A DNA stretch of 64,000 bases from Brachionus rotundiformis (lineage: Eukaryota > Rotifera > Eurotatoria > Ploima > Brachionidae): contig JAESIW010000020.1 in the NCBI GenBank assembly GCA_016802295.1, forward strand, positions 1,038,031-1,102,030. The letters are read 5' to 3'. Of the stretch, positions 38,255 to 49,732 are shown piece by piece. A program made the position numbers and the translations under genes. How positions within the stretch are numbered: position 1 is the stretch's first letter; each line of letters starts with the position of its first letter. The notes below the pieces were generated by a model, which saw nothing but the letters and a program-made list of their open reading frames with translations, was not told the origin of the DNA and made no database searches.

Positions 38255-41200
38255 CTAAAGCGAATAGAATAAAATTAACTTTATTTTGGATTATACTAAT
38301 TTCTAGATACAAATTGGTATGGACTAATACCAAAGCGCAAAACTTTTTTCATTAAATACTGAATTTTACCATCAATTAATCTAGAGTACAAACTTTAATT
38401 TAATTTCAGTCTATTCAACTTGATTTAACAAAAAAATTAAATACGAAATATTGCTTTAAAAAGAGAGCCATTAGAGTATTTTTATAAAAACAATAAAAAA
38501 AATTTTATATTCAAAAATATGATAAGTAAAAAACAGTAAAAAAGCCAGTTGGTAGTAAGTGAGTGACCAAGCTTAATTTTGAATAAAATTTTGACTCAAT
38601 TTTAGCTATATTTATTGACATCGCGAATTGTACCGGTACCATGGAAATTTTATAATAGCAAACAAACAAACAAGGCTTTCATGACATTAAAAACTCATTT
38701 TTTAGAAAGATAAATACCGCAATTCTTATTGTTTAATGTCACTGTCATAAGAAAATAACTCTAAATAACTAGCTTTCAGTCCAAGCTAATGGTTAAATAG
38801 CAGAGAAATTAGACTCTAAATTAACTAAAGCTATTTTGGTATTAAATTTTTATTCTTAAAGAAAAACATTTTTTCAATTAAACTGATAAGATAGAGCCTT
38901 AGTCGACAAAATTTTTTAATAATAAACGAATAAATTAATTCTTATACTACCATTAAAGTAATAGAGCTTAATTTGTAAAAATTTTACCATGCTAGCAAAT
39001 CATCTGTATTTGTTTAAAAAGAAATAAATTTTCGAATAAAATTTTTACAGTCATCATTTTATAAGATCACAAGGTTTTTATACTTTTAAATTACTGAAAT
39101 CTATTCTCCATTTGGCATTTGTTTATTTTTATGGTTGGTTATCTTAAACGCTCAATTTAGAAATAAAAAATATTTAATTTTTTTAAATGTTAATTTTTAA
39201 TTTTTATTTTGTTCTAAGTCTTATCTGGTCTAATAATATTAAATAACAACCTTTAGATTAGATACTGTGACCATTTTTATTTTCAATTTTTTTTCATCTA
39301 ATCAACAATAAAATCAAGGTGTAGAATTTTTAATAATAAATAAACATTTTGTTCTTAAACAAAATTAATGACTTCTTTTAATTTAAGTCAAACAAATTAT
39401 TTCAATTCAACATAATTATGTTTTAGCTAAATAGATAAAAATTATTATATAATTTTGAAAATAATAATATCTAATATACTCTTAACTTTATTACTATACT
39501 ACTTAATCTGCATATGTCTGAATTAAAATATATTGTCTAAACATTGGCTTACATATATTACCAAGAAAATAAAGATAACAGTGGTTTTCTTCTAATTTAA
39601 TTAGACTTGTTTGCAATTTATTAAATAAAAATCGATTATTATTAAAATTAAATCATAAATAAGCATAAAAATCTCATAAAATAATCTAAAAGAAAATTAA
39701 TTTTTTTTCACTCCAACTTTTTATTCTAAATTTTGAAAATTAAAAATAATAAAATAAATATTTTCTTTTTTGTTTTATTAGGATTCGGAAAACTATTAAA
39801 TTAACTTTTTGAATTTTGCATACTTATAGTATAATTAAATTTTCATTTGTAAATCTGCCTGAGCTAGAACAATATAGACTTAACAGAATGGAGATTATTT
39901 TTGATAAATTTAATGAAATTAAAGTGTCCTATAAAAATATCTAAATATACCCTTAACACAACTATTGTTTCACCACGTATTGTTCTTGACCAAGCTTTTT
40001 ATTAGTTTTTGGTCTTTCTTAGGCTAAAAAATAACATTTTCTAAAATTATTTTTTACTACAGCTTGAAAATTGGAGGTTAAGAGCTAATGATTACAAACA
40101 TTTATTTACTTTTTATTTATTTAGCATTTTTTAAAGAGTTGTCTTTGAATTTTTTCTTAATCAGTATTGTTTATCTTATAAAGAAAAATGCTTAAAATAA
40201 GTAAGGTTTGAGAAAAGTAAAGTAAAATAATAAAACTAAAAATCAAATAAATTAAAAAAAGAAAAACATTTTTGAGTATTAGAAAAATTTGCATGATTAT
40301 TATGAATATGTTGCTGTGGATTAATTGATTGGAAAAGCATTGGGCTAGCTAAATGGATGTCGGATATTTGACAAATCCGGAGTCCAAGCCTGGTTTCTTT
40401 TACAAGTATAGTAAACAATTGGGCAGAATTACCAAATCCTATACTAACAAATTTATAACTTAATTCAAAAAATCTGTTGCTAATTGTATGCATCTTTAAT
40501 TTATATTCATGATATTAGATTCTTGAGAGTGTGTCGAGCTGATATTAAGAATAGATCGAAGAATGCTCGGCTTTGAACAGAAGAAATTTAGCCAAGGAAA
40601 GAAAGTTAGATTTTATAACAGATCAATAGCCCAATTTTAGATAAATTTTCAATCAAATTTAGTTTTAAACTGCAGTTCTTTTTTAAAGTCATCTCCAGAT
40701 GGTTTAAATTTAAGGTGTGTCTTGCTTAAGTATTTAATAAATTTAGTGGTTTATTCCAGCTTAAAAAAAATGCGTAAATTCTAATTACAGATTATGTGCA
40801 TAAATAATTAATGAAATAAGTTTTTGTCAATTATTGTTTTGAAACTATCTGTTGATTGAACCTACACTGCATCCATACCCAACTTGTTTCAGTCATTCAC
40901 AATATTTTTTAAAAAACGCAGTTTTTGATTATTTCTATCTATGTTTTGCATGGATAGACTCTTCTACTTGAAAATTTGAGTGGAAATACTTATCTCTTTT
41001 TGTACAATAATTGATTGTATATTTGTCAATTTGTGATATTAAAAAAAAAATATTGCTATCTTTTCAAGTTAACTCAATTATGTATAAAAAAATTCTTTTA
41101 TTAATAAAATGTATTTGATTTAATTTAAATTTTTTTTATAATTATCAAACTTTTAGAAAAAATCTTGTTGAAACGACATCACTATAGCCGAAACGATTGA

Positions 41201-41470
41201 ACTCTAAATCACTTCAAAGGAACTTCGGAGGTCAAATCCATGCTAAAAATTTTGAACTCCAAAGTTCTTTTAGATTTTCTAGGTAGTTCTTTCAAAAATG
41301 GCATTAAACATGCACGAAATCATTTTTGATACCACAATTTTATTAAAAAAAACACAATTAATAAAAATATCCATTAAAATTAAGAAAAAACCTTTTTTTA
41401 TATTTCAACACATATTTATAAAATTTTTTTATTTCACAAAATTTTTTTTTTACCACACAAAAGATTTATT
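38255..41470. other. Intergenic A/T-rich stretch
   Basis: 3.2 kb without a supportable gene. Open frames are short and of biased composition. A block at 41239-41302 (ccatgctaaaaattttgaac...) is a diverged copy of 46866-46932. Confidence 0.5.
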
Positions 41471-41765
41471 TTGAAAAAAACAAAATTATTTTTTACCACA
41501 TTTATTCGGACAAGCCCAGTATCTTTTTTCGTCATTTTACTACCACATTTTCCGCATGATTTTGACTCGCTGTCAAACGTTTCGTTCTGACCTGATTCGA
41601 TTTTTGGTCTTTTTGACAATACTTCATCTTCTGAATCTTCGTCAGATTCAATTCCCTTTGGAGACGAACAAGAAGCTTGTGTATCGCTTGGTTGAAAAAG
41701 AAGAGCCTTTAGTGTTTTTTTGGTCTTCCTTTTTTTCGATTTGATTGAATTGGGATATCCATACC
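41471..41765 (-). pseudogene. Transposase C-terminal relic (MULE-like)
   Basis: The minus strand reads SNRKKGRPKKTLKALLFQPS, an acidic stretch (ESDEDSEDE), then CGKCGSKMTKKDTGLVR. The GRPKKxxKAL motif is typical of the tail after the SWIM domain in some Mutator-like transposases. No transposase core is adjacent. Family assignment is tentative. Confidence 0.35.
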
Positions 41766-42794
41766 GACAATGTCAAAATTAAATAGTCGCTTTCTTAATC
41801 AAATAAGTGTCAATTTTATATAATAATTGTATTTTTATTTAATTATGTGTTTATCTTTATTTTTATGGATTATTTTAAAAATTGTGTCCATTTATTTAAT
41901 AATTGTGTTTTCATTTTAAAAAATTGCGTGCTCCTTTCTCTTTTTACTTTTTACAGTTTTATGAACACTTTTCTAACTTTGTAAAAAATTTATAAAATTT
42001 TCTTGTTGGAGCTGCATTTGAGCGAAAAAATTGAAATTCACAAGGGTAATTAAAAACTAAGCAAATTAGCTTGTTCGTTTTTTTGTTCACATTTTTGGAT
42101 GCTCATGAACTTCACCAGTATTGGTTTGAATAATCCTATTTGTACTAAAAGAAAAAGAGGTGCATAAAGAAAAACTAAATTAAAGTATTGAATGATAGCC
42201 ATCAGATGTTTCATAAAACTCGATAGTTGGTATTGAATCAGATGAAGATGTCAATTCAAGTAAATGATAATTCATTCAGGAATGCAAATGAGTTTTACCG
42301 TCCACAATTATTAAGAGATTAAATGTATAAAACTCAACCTTTTATTTTGTTTTGTTTTGAATAGATTACCTAATGGCATTAGGTTTAAATTGAATTTGTC
42401 ATAATTATTTTTTTATATTAAATTTTTGGTACTTTTTATAAAAATTTTTACTGAAATACATTTTGAATGTCCAAATAAGTGTTTTTTTTTCGCTTATACA
42501 CTAATCAAAATTGATATCAAATTAGATCCCTGAAAAATTATTTAAATTTTTTCATAAATAAATTTTAATTTTCTTAGGGAGTATTATAAAAATAGAAGTA
42601 AAAGAAAAAGGTTTTAATTGTGATGCCTTTGAAGTTTTATATAAAGTGTTGAATAAATGGAAAATTAATAAAATTTTTGAGACTTTTTTATGGTTAATGA
42701 TGGCTTTATAAGTTTGCCTTCGAAAAGAAATTAAAATTCTTAAAATTTATTTAAATTAAACTAAAATTGAATCATTTTTTCTAAAATAATCTAC
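41766..42794. other. Intergenic, 3' of the DUF4832 gene
   Basis: A/T-rich, no gene seen. Confidence 0.5.
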
Positions 42795-44165
42795 TTAAAT
42801 AATTGCTATAGTATGCTTCAAATTATTTAGTCCAGTTTCAGCCTCCCAAACATCTTTATTAGCAAACTGTATTGAATAATCAGCTCGATTAGAAAGTTTA
42901 CCAGTAAAATCAGGTAGTTTTAAGAAAAGTGTGTAATTGCCCTTGGTAATGCTTTTTGGTAAAGTAATCTTTTCGGAAATTTTATTCAAACTATTGCTTT
43001 GCCAAAATCTTGGATCGGCTTTTGTCTTAATTGAATACTCTTTGTTTGAAAATTGATTTCTTAAAATCAAATAAGCTTGGCGTCTATTAAACAACGAAGC
43101 AAATCCAGTGTTTTTAATAGATATTAAAATATTAAATTTATTATGACTTTTTTTCACCAATATTGGAAATACTGCTTCAACGAGCTCAAATCTGTATCCC
43201 AACTTATTGAATATAGTATCGAAACAGTTCTCTTCTTTAAAACTTTTAATGACATCTGGATGGTACTGTACATTTAAATAGGACCAATGAAACATTTTGA
43301 GCTCATTCAGGGCTGTTTCACAGCCGGATCTTGGCCGATTCGGTTTGCATGTTTCACCACCCATAGGAGTGTAGATGGTTTCCTTATTCAAATATGGATA
43401 ATCAATATCAACGTTTACATATGTACCTAGGTCATCATCGCTTGCCAAGAAGCAGTCGTTGTGATGACCCACTCTAGACACCTTGGTATTTCTGAATGCT
43501 TGTGATTGTTTCAAAGGTTTTTTGGTAAAAAATAGCTTTCTTTTATAAAAAGGAGTTCTGATTTGAACCATTCGATGAGAAGGCAAAGCTGAAAGCAAAG
43601 CATTTAAAATTTGTCTCCGATTCTCTAGGTCAATAGAAGATGGTTCAGGATAGCCAAAATTGTCAGTAAAATACCATTCGCCCCATGATCCTATAAAGCC
43701 AGCTTGAACTACTAAAATTACGTCCCAATTTGAAGCAAAAATTGGTTTCAATTGATTGATGTGTCTAAGGATTTGAAATTTTTTAGCGTCCAACTTTCCA
43801 ATTAGACTTGGGTCATTACTGTAAGCAAAGCGAACAATACATTTTAAACCAGCATCTCTAATTTTTCTAAAGTCAGATATAACATTAGTTAAATATTGGA
43901 CAGAAATGTCCCTATTTAGGAAGTTCTCGAGATAAAATACTCTTAAAATAAGTGAATAATTATTTGCTCTATAGGAAAGCAGGTTTTTTTCTTCCAGGCC
44001 TTGATAGTTACCAGTCGAGAATACTTCAGTATGAATGTAAAAACCACGCTCAGGGTTCCAAATGACTGTTTTTGTTGACAAACTTTCGTAGATAATTTTT
44101 GTCTGTTTTGAATATCTTAGAGCAAAAATTACCAACAAAATCATGGAAAAAATTAATTGACTCAT
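42795..44165 (-). CDS. Secreted DUF4874/DUF4832 domain protein
   Basis: The intronless 456-aa protein has an N-terminal hydrophobic signal or anchor (about 4-16). The N-terminal domain begins with NPERGFY (37-43) and continues with LILRVFYLENF, KCIVRFAYSND and GFIGSWGEWYF (about 157-166), matching the DUF4874 pattern of a putative TIM-barrel hydrolase. A second domain (about 215-440) with VGHHNDCFLASDDDLGTY and ELKMFHWSYLN matches DUF4832. Such proteins are known mostly from bacteria and some microbial eukaryotes and are thought to act on carbohydrates. The enzymatic activity is unproven. Lack of introns next to multi-exon neighbours hints at horizontal acquisition or retroposition. The ATG at 44165 gives the signal peptide. 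Confidence 0.82.
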   Translation of the reverse strand: MSQLIFSMILLVIFALRYSKQTKIIYESLSTKTVIWNPERGFYIHTEVFSTGNYQGLEEKNLLSYRANNYSLILRVFYLENFLNRDISVQYLTNVISDFRKIRDAGLKCIVRFAYSNDPSLIGKLDAKKFQILRHINQLKPIFASNWDVILVVQAGFIGSWGEWYFTDNFGYPEPSSIDLENRRQILNALLSALPSHRMVQIRTPFYKRKLFFTKKPLKQSQAFRNTKVSRVGHHNDCFLASDDDLGTYVNVDIDYPYLNKETIYTPMGGETCKPNRPRSGCETALNELKMFHWSYLNVQYHPDVIKSFKEENCFDTIFNKLGYRFELVEAVFPILVKKSHNKFNILISIKNTGFASLFNRRQAYLILRNQFSNKEYSIKTKADPRFWQSNSLNKISEKITLPKSITKGNYTLFLKLPDFTGKLSNRADYSIQFANKDVWEAETGLNNLKHTIAII

Positions 44166-44410
44166 TTAGCTTATTTTCTCAAGAGAATATTTAATTTAAA
44201 ATATCTATTTAAATTATTTTAATTTCAAAGTTTGACTTTAATTTATGAATCCTAGTAATTTACTGATGTTTTCTGTCTTTCAAATACTAAATATTTCTTT
44301 AATGTTAGATTGCTTTAAATTATTTATTTTATCAGAGTTTATAAAATTAAATTCATTTTTTTCAGATTGATTTGAAAAATTTAATTTGAACTAAATAAAA
44401 AAAAACAGAA

Positions 44411-44820
44411 TATAACGGGTGTTCAAAAAATCTCGGTGCTTTTTTTTAAATTGAAAAAAAATATGTTGCGGTAGACCTATCTCCATAAAATTTTACACAG
44501 GGCTGCTTTGGGCTATCTAGTATAAAAATACATGGTCAGCTTTTCAGTTAAAGCCTTCCTGAAATAGGGAGTCATATAACCTTGAACTTCCTCAAATCCT
44601 CAAAATGTCCTCTAGCCTTTCGATTTTCAAAATGTATTTTTAAATATTGTAGAATAGAAAATTTAATGAGGATTACAACGATATATAGATTATGTCTGTA
44701 CGATTTTTATACTAGATAGCCCAAAGCAGCCCTGTGTAAAATTTTATGGAGATATGTCTACCGCAACATATTTTTTTTAATTTAAAAAAAAGCACCGAGA
44801 TTTTTTGAACACCTGTTATA
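44411..44820. mobile_element. 410-bp MITE with ~110-bp inverted repeats
   Basis: The ends tataacgggtgttcaaaaaa and the complement finishing tgaacacctgttata define arms at about 44417-44529 and 44703-44815. These share blocks such as tatgttgcggtagacctatc and cacagggctgctttgggcta. The TA at each edge suggests a Tc1/mariner-type target duplication. The unique centre is about 170 bp. Arms differ at a few positions. It is non-coding. Confidence 0.85.
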
Positions 44821-45552
44821 TCCATATTGTTCTGAGTTTAGGCAAATTTGATCAATTTTCGATCGCTTAAATCTTTATTTTGAATGCCAGAAATATTTTC
44901 AAGTAAATATATATAGTTATATTTATGAATACTTAAAAATTATTGATAACTGATACAAAATAATGTATTTTAAAGGTTTAAATTTAGTTAAAATTAAAAA
45001 AAAATAACAATAAACCACGGAAATATAATAAACATCATCTTCAACTATGAACTCGTTATTATACCGGTCTGTGTTTTTGATCACTTGTCTCGGATGGCAA
45101 TTCATACCTGAACAAAAAAATTTAGTTATTATGATCCCAAAATCAGCCTCCCTTCAAATACAAAAAGAAAATAGAAAAAAAAGCAATTCATTTCTGAATT
45201 GATAAAAAGTGAAATAAACTTCAAAAAGTTGTTCCTTTAATTGAAGCTGATGAAGCTGTTAAAAACTTAATAAAAGACAACAATGTTACATAAATGAATT
45301 CAAAGCAAAAGAAAAAAAACTTCTCTATATTACATTTGGATATAGATAGGCTTTTTAATAAAATACAAGGAGTATCTTCGATAGAATTGTTGTTTTAGCA
45401 TACCGCTAAACCTTTTCAGCATACAAATTTTTCATCCCAGCATACTTGCATTACTAACCAATTACCTTAATAACATACTAAAATCTAATTAACATACTTA
45501 AATAAAAAATTGAAACAAAGTTTTTTTAAAATTACAAATTTTATTATTTTAA
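44821..45552. other. Intergenic A/T-rich stretch
   Basis: No gene or structured repeat supported. Confidence 0.5.
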
Positions 45553-46330
45553 ATGGAGTCGAGAAATCTACGACCAAAAACTGTAATAAATTATAAAACT
45601 ACTCGTTCGTATAAAAAACGTAAACGAATACGATTCAAACGATTCGTTGAACGACGTAGACAACGAATTTGAAAGTTTAATGCCAAATCCAAAAAAAACA
45701 ACCTCTATCAAAATTAAAGATATTAAACCAAATAAAACACCCTCTGTACTATTTGACGATTCAGCGTCCTCAGATGAGTCCTCGTCCGTTGAACCGTCGA
45801 ACCTTCAAGTAAATGTGTTTCTACTAAATCATTATCTCAAATTTTGAGAGAAGAAAAAAGAAAAAAAAAGTTAGAATATGAGCTTTTGCATACATGAAAC
45901 CAAAAAAGAATTCAACGAGTTTATAGCTGGGCATTATTTGCATACAAAAATAACAAATAGTGAAAATAGACCTTGTAGTTGTGCGAGCTGTAAGAACTAT
46001 CGACGTCTGCACGACATGAGAAGAATATATAGAATATGTAATTGTAGATCAGATAGTTGTTCTTTAAAATTGAGGATTTATATTTGTCAAGTATCTAAAA
46101 AAGTATTTTTGTTTAAGCGCGGTAAACACGTAGGAACTTCATTAAATTTAAAAAAAAAAGAGGGTAATCAATCCATCGGTAAAAGACATGATACAAAGAA
46201 TAATTGGAATTGATCCTGACATTATACCTAGTTGTATACATAATACATTGATAAATAGTTATAATAATCCTACTGTAAATAGTTATATTTTTATAAAGGA
46301 GTTTAAAATTCAAACCGGATTATTTTTTGC
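45553..46330 (+). pseudogene. Broken Mutator-like transposase N terminus
   Basis: Successive + frames read MESRNLRPKTVINYKTTRSY, basic KRKRIRFKRF, acidic FDDSASSDESSSVEPS, and ILREEKRKKKLEYELLH. A Cys-rich segment follows with RIYRICNCRSDSCSLKLRIY and VFLFKRGKHVG (about 46023-46130), then VKDMIQRIIGIDPDIIPS. The last parts resemble the zinc-binding N terminus of MULE transposases and the segment after it. At least three frameshifts are present and no catalytic core follows. A diverged regulatory gene is less likely. Confidence 0.4.
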
Positions 46331-46988
46331 AGGATGCCTGTAATGCATCTTATAATGCGGCAATTGATGTTTTTTCAAATACCAAAGTGTTAATGTGCTA
46401 TTTTCATGTGATCAGTAAAAAAATCATTACAATTATTTTTAAAAAATTTCAGTTTTAAAAAAAAATTTAAAAATTGACTACTTAATTTTTGCCCTAGTCT
46501 TAAATTCGAAAAAATATAGCACTAAAAAGCCAATGTTTAAAATAAAAGGGATAATAATAATATGGTATAAATTATAAGGTACAGCACTTTTATCTAGAAC
46601 AGATCTGACATAATTCTCTGTTTAAAGAATTTTCGAGACGTTGAGTCGTGCAAACTTTTTGTCTAATGTCTTCAACCAGAGAATTAAACAACAGAGATTC
46701 ACCAAAAGGTCCCCATAATTTGACCTTTGCTTCGGAATTTTTCCTTCACAAAGATTAAGTGTGTAATTGTATATTTTTCCTGTAAACTTTATAGTTGCAT
46801 TTATTTTTATCAGTAAATATCAGTGTTCTTGCTCTTGCATTTGCTTGATAAAATCATCCATTTAAAGCATGCTGAAAAATTTAAACTACGAAGTTCCCTT
46901 AGATTATAGGCGAGCTCTTTCAGAAAAGCTTTTTGATATGACAAATTTATTTATGGTCAAATATGTCAAAAAAATCTAGAAACTAATA

Positions 46989-47060
46989 GGGGGTATAGCT
47001 CAGTGGTAGAGCATTCGACTGCAGATCGAGAGGTCTCCGGTTCAATCCCGGATGCCCCCT
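46989..47060 (+). tRNA. tRNA-Cys (GCA)
   Basis: The 72-nt cloverleaf has acceptor stem GGGGGTA/TGCCCCC, D arm GCTCAGTGGTAGAGC, anticodon stem TTCGA/TCGAG around loop CTGCAGA (anticodon GCA), and T arm CCGGTTCAATCCCGG. It has no intron. The T-run shortly after 47062 serves as a Pol III terminator. The internal A and B boxes are intact, so it is probably functional. Confidence 0.95.
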
Positions 47061-47454
47061 TGTTTTTTATAAAATAAATATCAAAAATAATAAAATAAAC
47101 ATAAACATTTATTTTCAACTCAATTAAAGTAATAAAACTTAAAAAAAATAGATTTTTTTTTGGCTTTATTTTATTATAACCAAAAATGCATTTGAACGTT
47201 TTTCTGTGATTCTATCTTCGTAGCCATAAAAAAAGTAGTCTAAGCCTTCATAAAATGGTCTAAAATTTAAATTTGTATAATTTTATTTTATTTTTTAATT
47301 AGCAAATCTAGAAAATAAGATGATTAAATTATCAGGCTAAAAATATAACTCACTGCTCTATTAAACAAGAGTTTGAAGCTTCTAAAAAAAAATATATAAA
47401 ACATGCATTTAGAATAATATTTTATTTAATTTTTCTACATATTGATAGACTAAA
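47061..47454. other. Short intergenic gap
   Basis: Pol III terminator T-tract, then A/T-rich sequence. It probably includes the 3' UTR of the Ig-like gene on the minus strand. Confidence 0.45.
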
Positions 47455-49732
47455 CTAAAAATAATATATTCCCACCTGGTTAGGATCAGATCTTGCTGTT
47501 GGACTAGTTTGATTCAAGTTTTTTGTCGAATTGGTCATAGCATAGACAGGATTATTTTCCAAATTTTCGTTCAATTGTTTTTGCTTTGAGGATTTGTCCA
47601 ATTCCAGAGGCAAATCGCTCAATTTTTCACCTAAAATCTGTTTTTAATCTGATAATTGTTTAATAATTTTAAGTGACTACTTTTTTTATAGCTTCCTGAT
47701 TTTTTATTCATCATGTATACTAAAAATACGACCAGGAGAACCACAACGAGGATAAGAGCACATGCCACTGCTATTACAACAATCAGCCAAGTGTCCAAAC
47801 CCTCAACTAAAATTAAAAATATTAATTACTAGTACTGAATCTAGTTAATAGCTAAAAAAGTTTAAAAAAAATAAAGTAAACCCAAATGTTTAAATAATAA
47901 TTAATAGCATGCTTTTAAAAATTATAATGTTTTCTTAAAAGTGAGTTAAAAGTGCTGAGAAAAGATAGTAACTAACTAAAATAATTTAAAAAACGATTCT
48001 AAATTAAAATTAAATGAAAAATAATTTTAATTTATTAAAAAAAAATATCTTATCCAAAAGATTAGATAAAATTTTATTTTTATATTTAAAGGCCAACATG
48101 GCAGCAAATAAATGTATGCAGACAAAATCTTGGTAAAAAATTAAATTAAAATTGATTTATTATTTGTCCAAAAATATTAGAAAATTTATCAGTAAATCTT
48201 TTTCATTTAAAAAAAAACAATTTTATCCTACAGCTTTTATTAATTTAATATTATTTTAAATAAATTTCTCCTTTTTCTTTAAATTCAATTAGCTTTTATT
48301 AAACCTTGAGATTTTATTATGAAAAAAATCAATTATCAAATTTTTTTAGATTAAAAATTTAGTATCCTATCTAGATAAAAAATTAATTTTTCTCAGCACC
48401 TAATGTGAGCGTAAATATTTCAAGTCAAGCAAAGGAAAAAGTCCAGTACCAACTGGGGGACATGTCGGATGGCCAGTACTATTACTAATAGAAGTTGTCA
48501 CATAGTCTGTTGTATTACCTGTACTGGTAACATAAGTACTATCCGTACTATTATCTTCAAATAAGGTTGTATAAAAAGTTTCAGTTGTCAAAACTTTTTA
48601 AAAATTTAAAATTTTAATTTTGGTTTTAAGCCCCCTAATTCGAGAAAATGATAAAAAAAAATTATAATTTATACCTTCAGTTGAGGATTTGGAATATAAT
48701 AAAAATCTAGTCTGTGATTCATTTCTGTTAATAGGATCCGCAACTATCGAGTTGTAAATGGTGCAAACAATTTCAACAACGCTCTCATTAGTTAAAATTT
48801 TATAATCAAATGAATTGCTCGAGTCATTTTTTAGCAGAATTTTTTCCAAATTGTCCAATTTGACAAACTCGTAGACCAAATTTTGGGCCGGATTGGCACA
48901 ATCTAGTTCACATAATAAGTTTACTGAAGTATCAGTCTCTTGGTACACTATAGTTTTTTGTTTAATTTTTGTTTGCGGTTGGTCTTGAAAAAATAACTAC
49001 TAATTAAACCATTTTTAACCAAAAAAATTTCTTACAAAAAAATGAAAAAATGTGGGTGAAATTTTTTGCCATCAAGTTCTGGACAGCTGAATAATTAGTT
49101 TCGTAGCCATATCCGAATGTGTAATTTAAGCTATTAACACATCTGTCCACTTTAAGATCGAAATTTGCCTCTAGACAATTGAGCCATGGAATGGTGCTTT
49201 GGCAGTCACTCGATTCAATCTTAGAGTCATTGAATGTCAAGAACTCCAATGGCAAAGCTTCATATTTAAATGAAAGCTGGATGTCTTGGTTAAATGTCTT
49301 GAGCTCCACATCGAATCCTTCGGTCGAATTGACCAATTTGGTTTGCTCGCCCACGGTCAATGAACCATTCCAGTTTTCCAAATCGTAAGCAAGTACACTA
49401 AATTTGCAAGAATTCTCGTCTCTAATAGCAAAGAAATTATCTATACCAGAGTCGACAGCTTGGACAGATAAGATGTTAAGTGTTCGAAAGGAGGTGGTGT
49501 TGTATAAATTGGGAAAGTAATTCATGGCATTTTCTAGTAAAGTTACATTGGTTTGGTTGTATTGGCGTATCCAGGTCGCAATGTCTGTAAGCTCACCACA
49601 TTCCAATGTTAAGCAGGCCTGAGCTTTGACGTAACATATTTTAGACGGATTGTTTTTTTCATATTTACACACAGTGCAACCAAAAACTTGCTGCATCATA
49701 AATCCAATCCATAGCACATAAAGCTTTAACAT
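47455..49732 (-). CDS. Ig-like type I membrane protein
   Basis: Five exons with matching phases: 49732-49036, 48983-48675, 48593-48450, 47806-47681, 47630-47455, about 483 aa. Visible parts: signal peptide (1-18, MLKLYVLWIGFMMQQVFG), a Cys-containing and heavily N-glycosylated ectodomain with a Cys-rich start (CTVCKYEKN) and weak repeat-like character (about 19-232), and an Ig-like segment (VNLLCEL...VVEIVCTIYN, about 250-330). Then come a Ser/Thr-rich stalk (TTETFYTTLF...), one transmembrane helix (WLIVVIAVACALILVVVLLV) and an approximately 70-residue cytoplasmic tail with NPVYAMTN, a possible phosphotyrosine site. A cell-surface adhesion or receptor role is inferred. No named orthologue is recognised. 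The acceptor for exon 3 (aaaaag) is weak. Confidence 0.7.
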
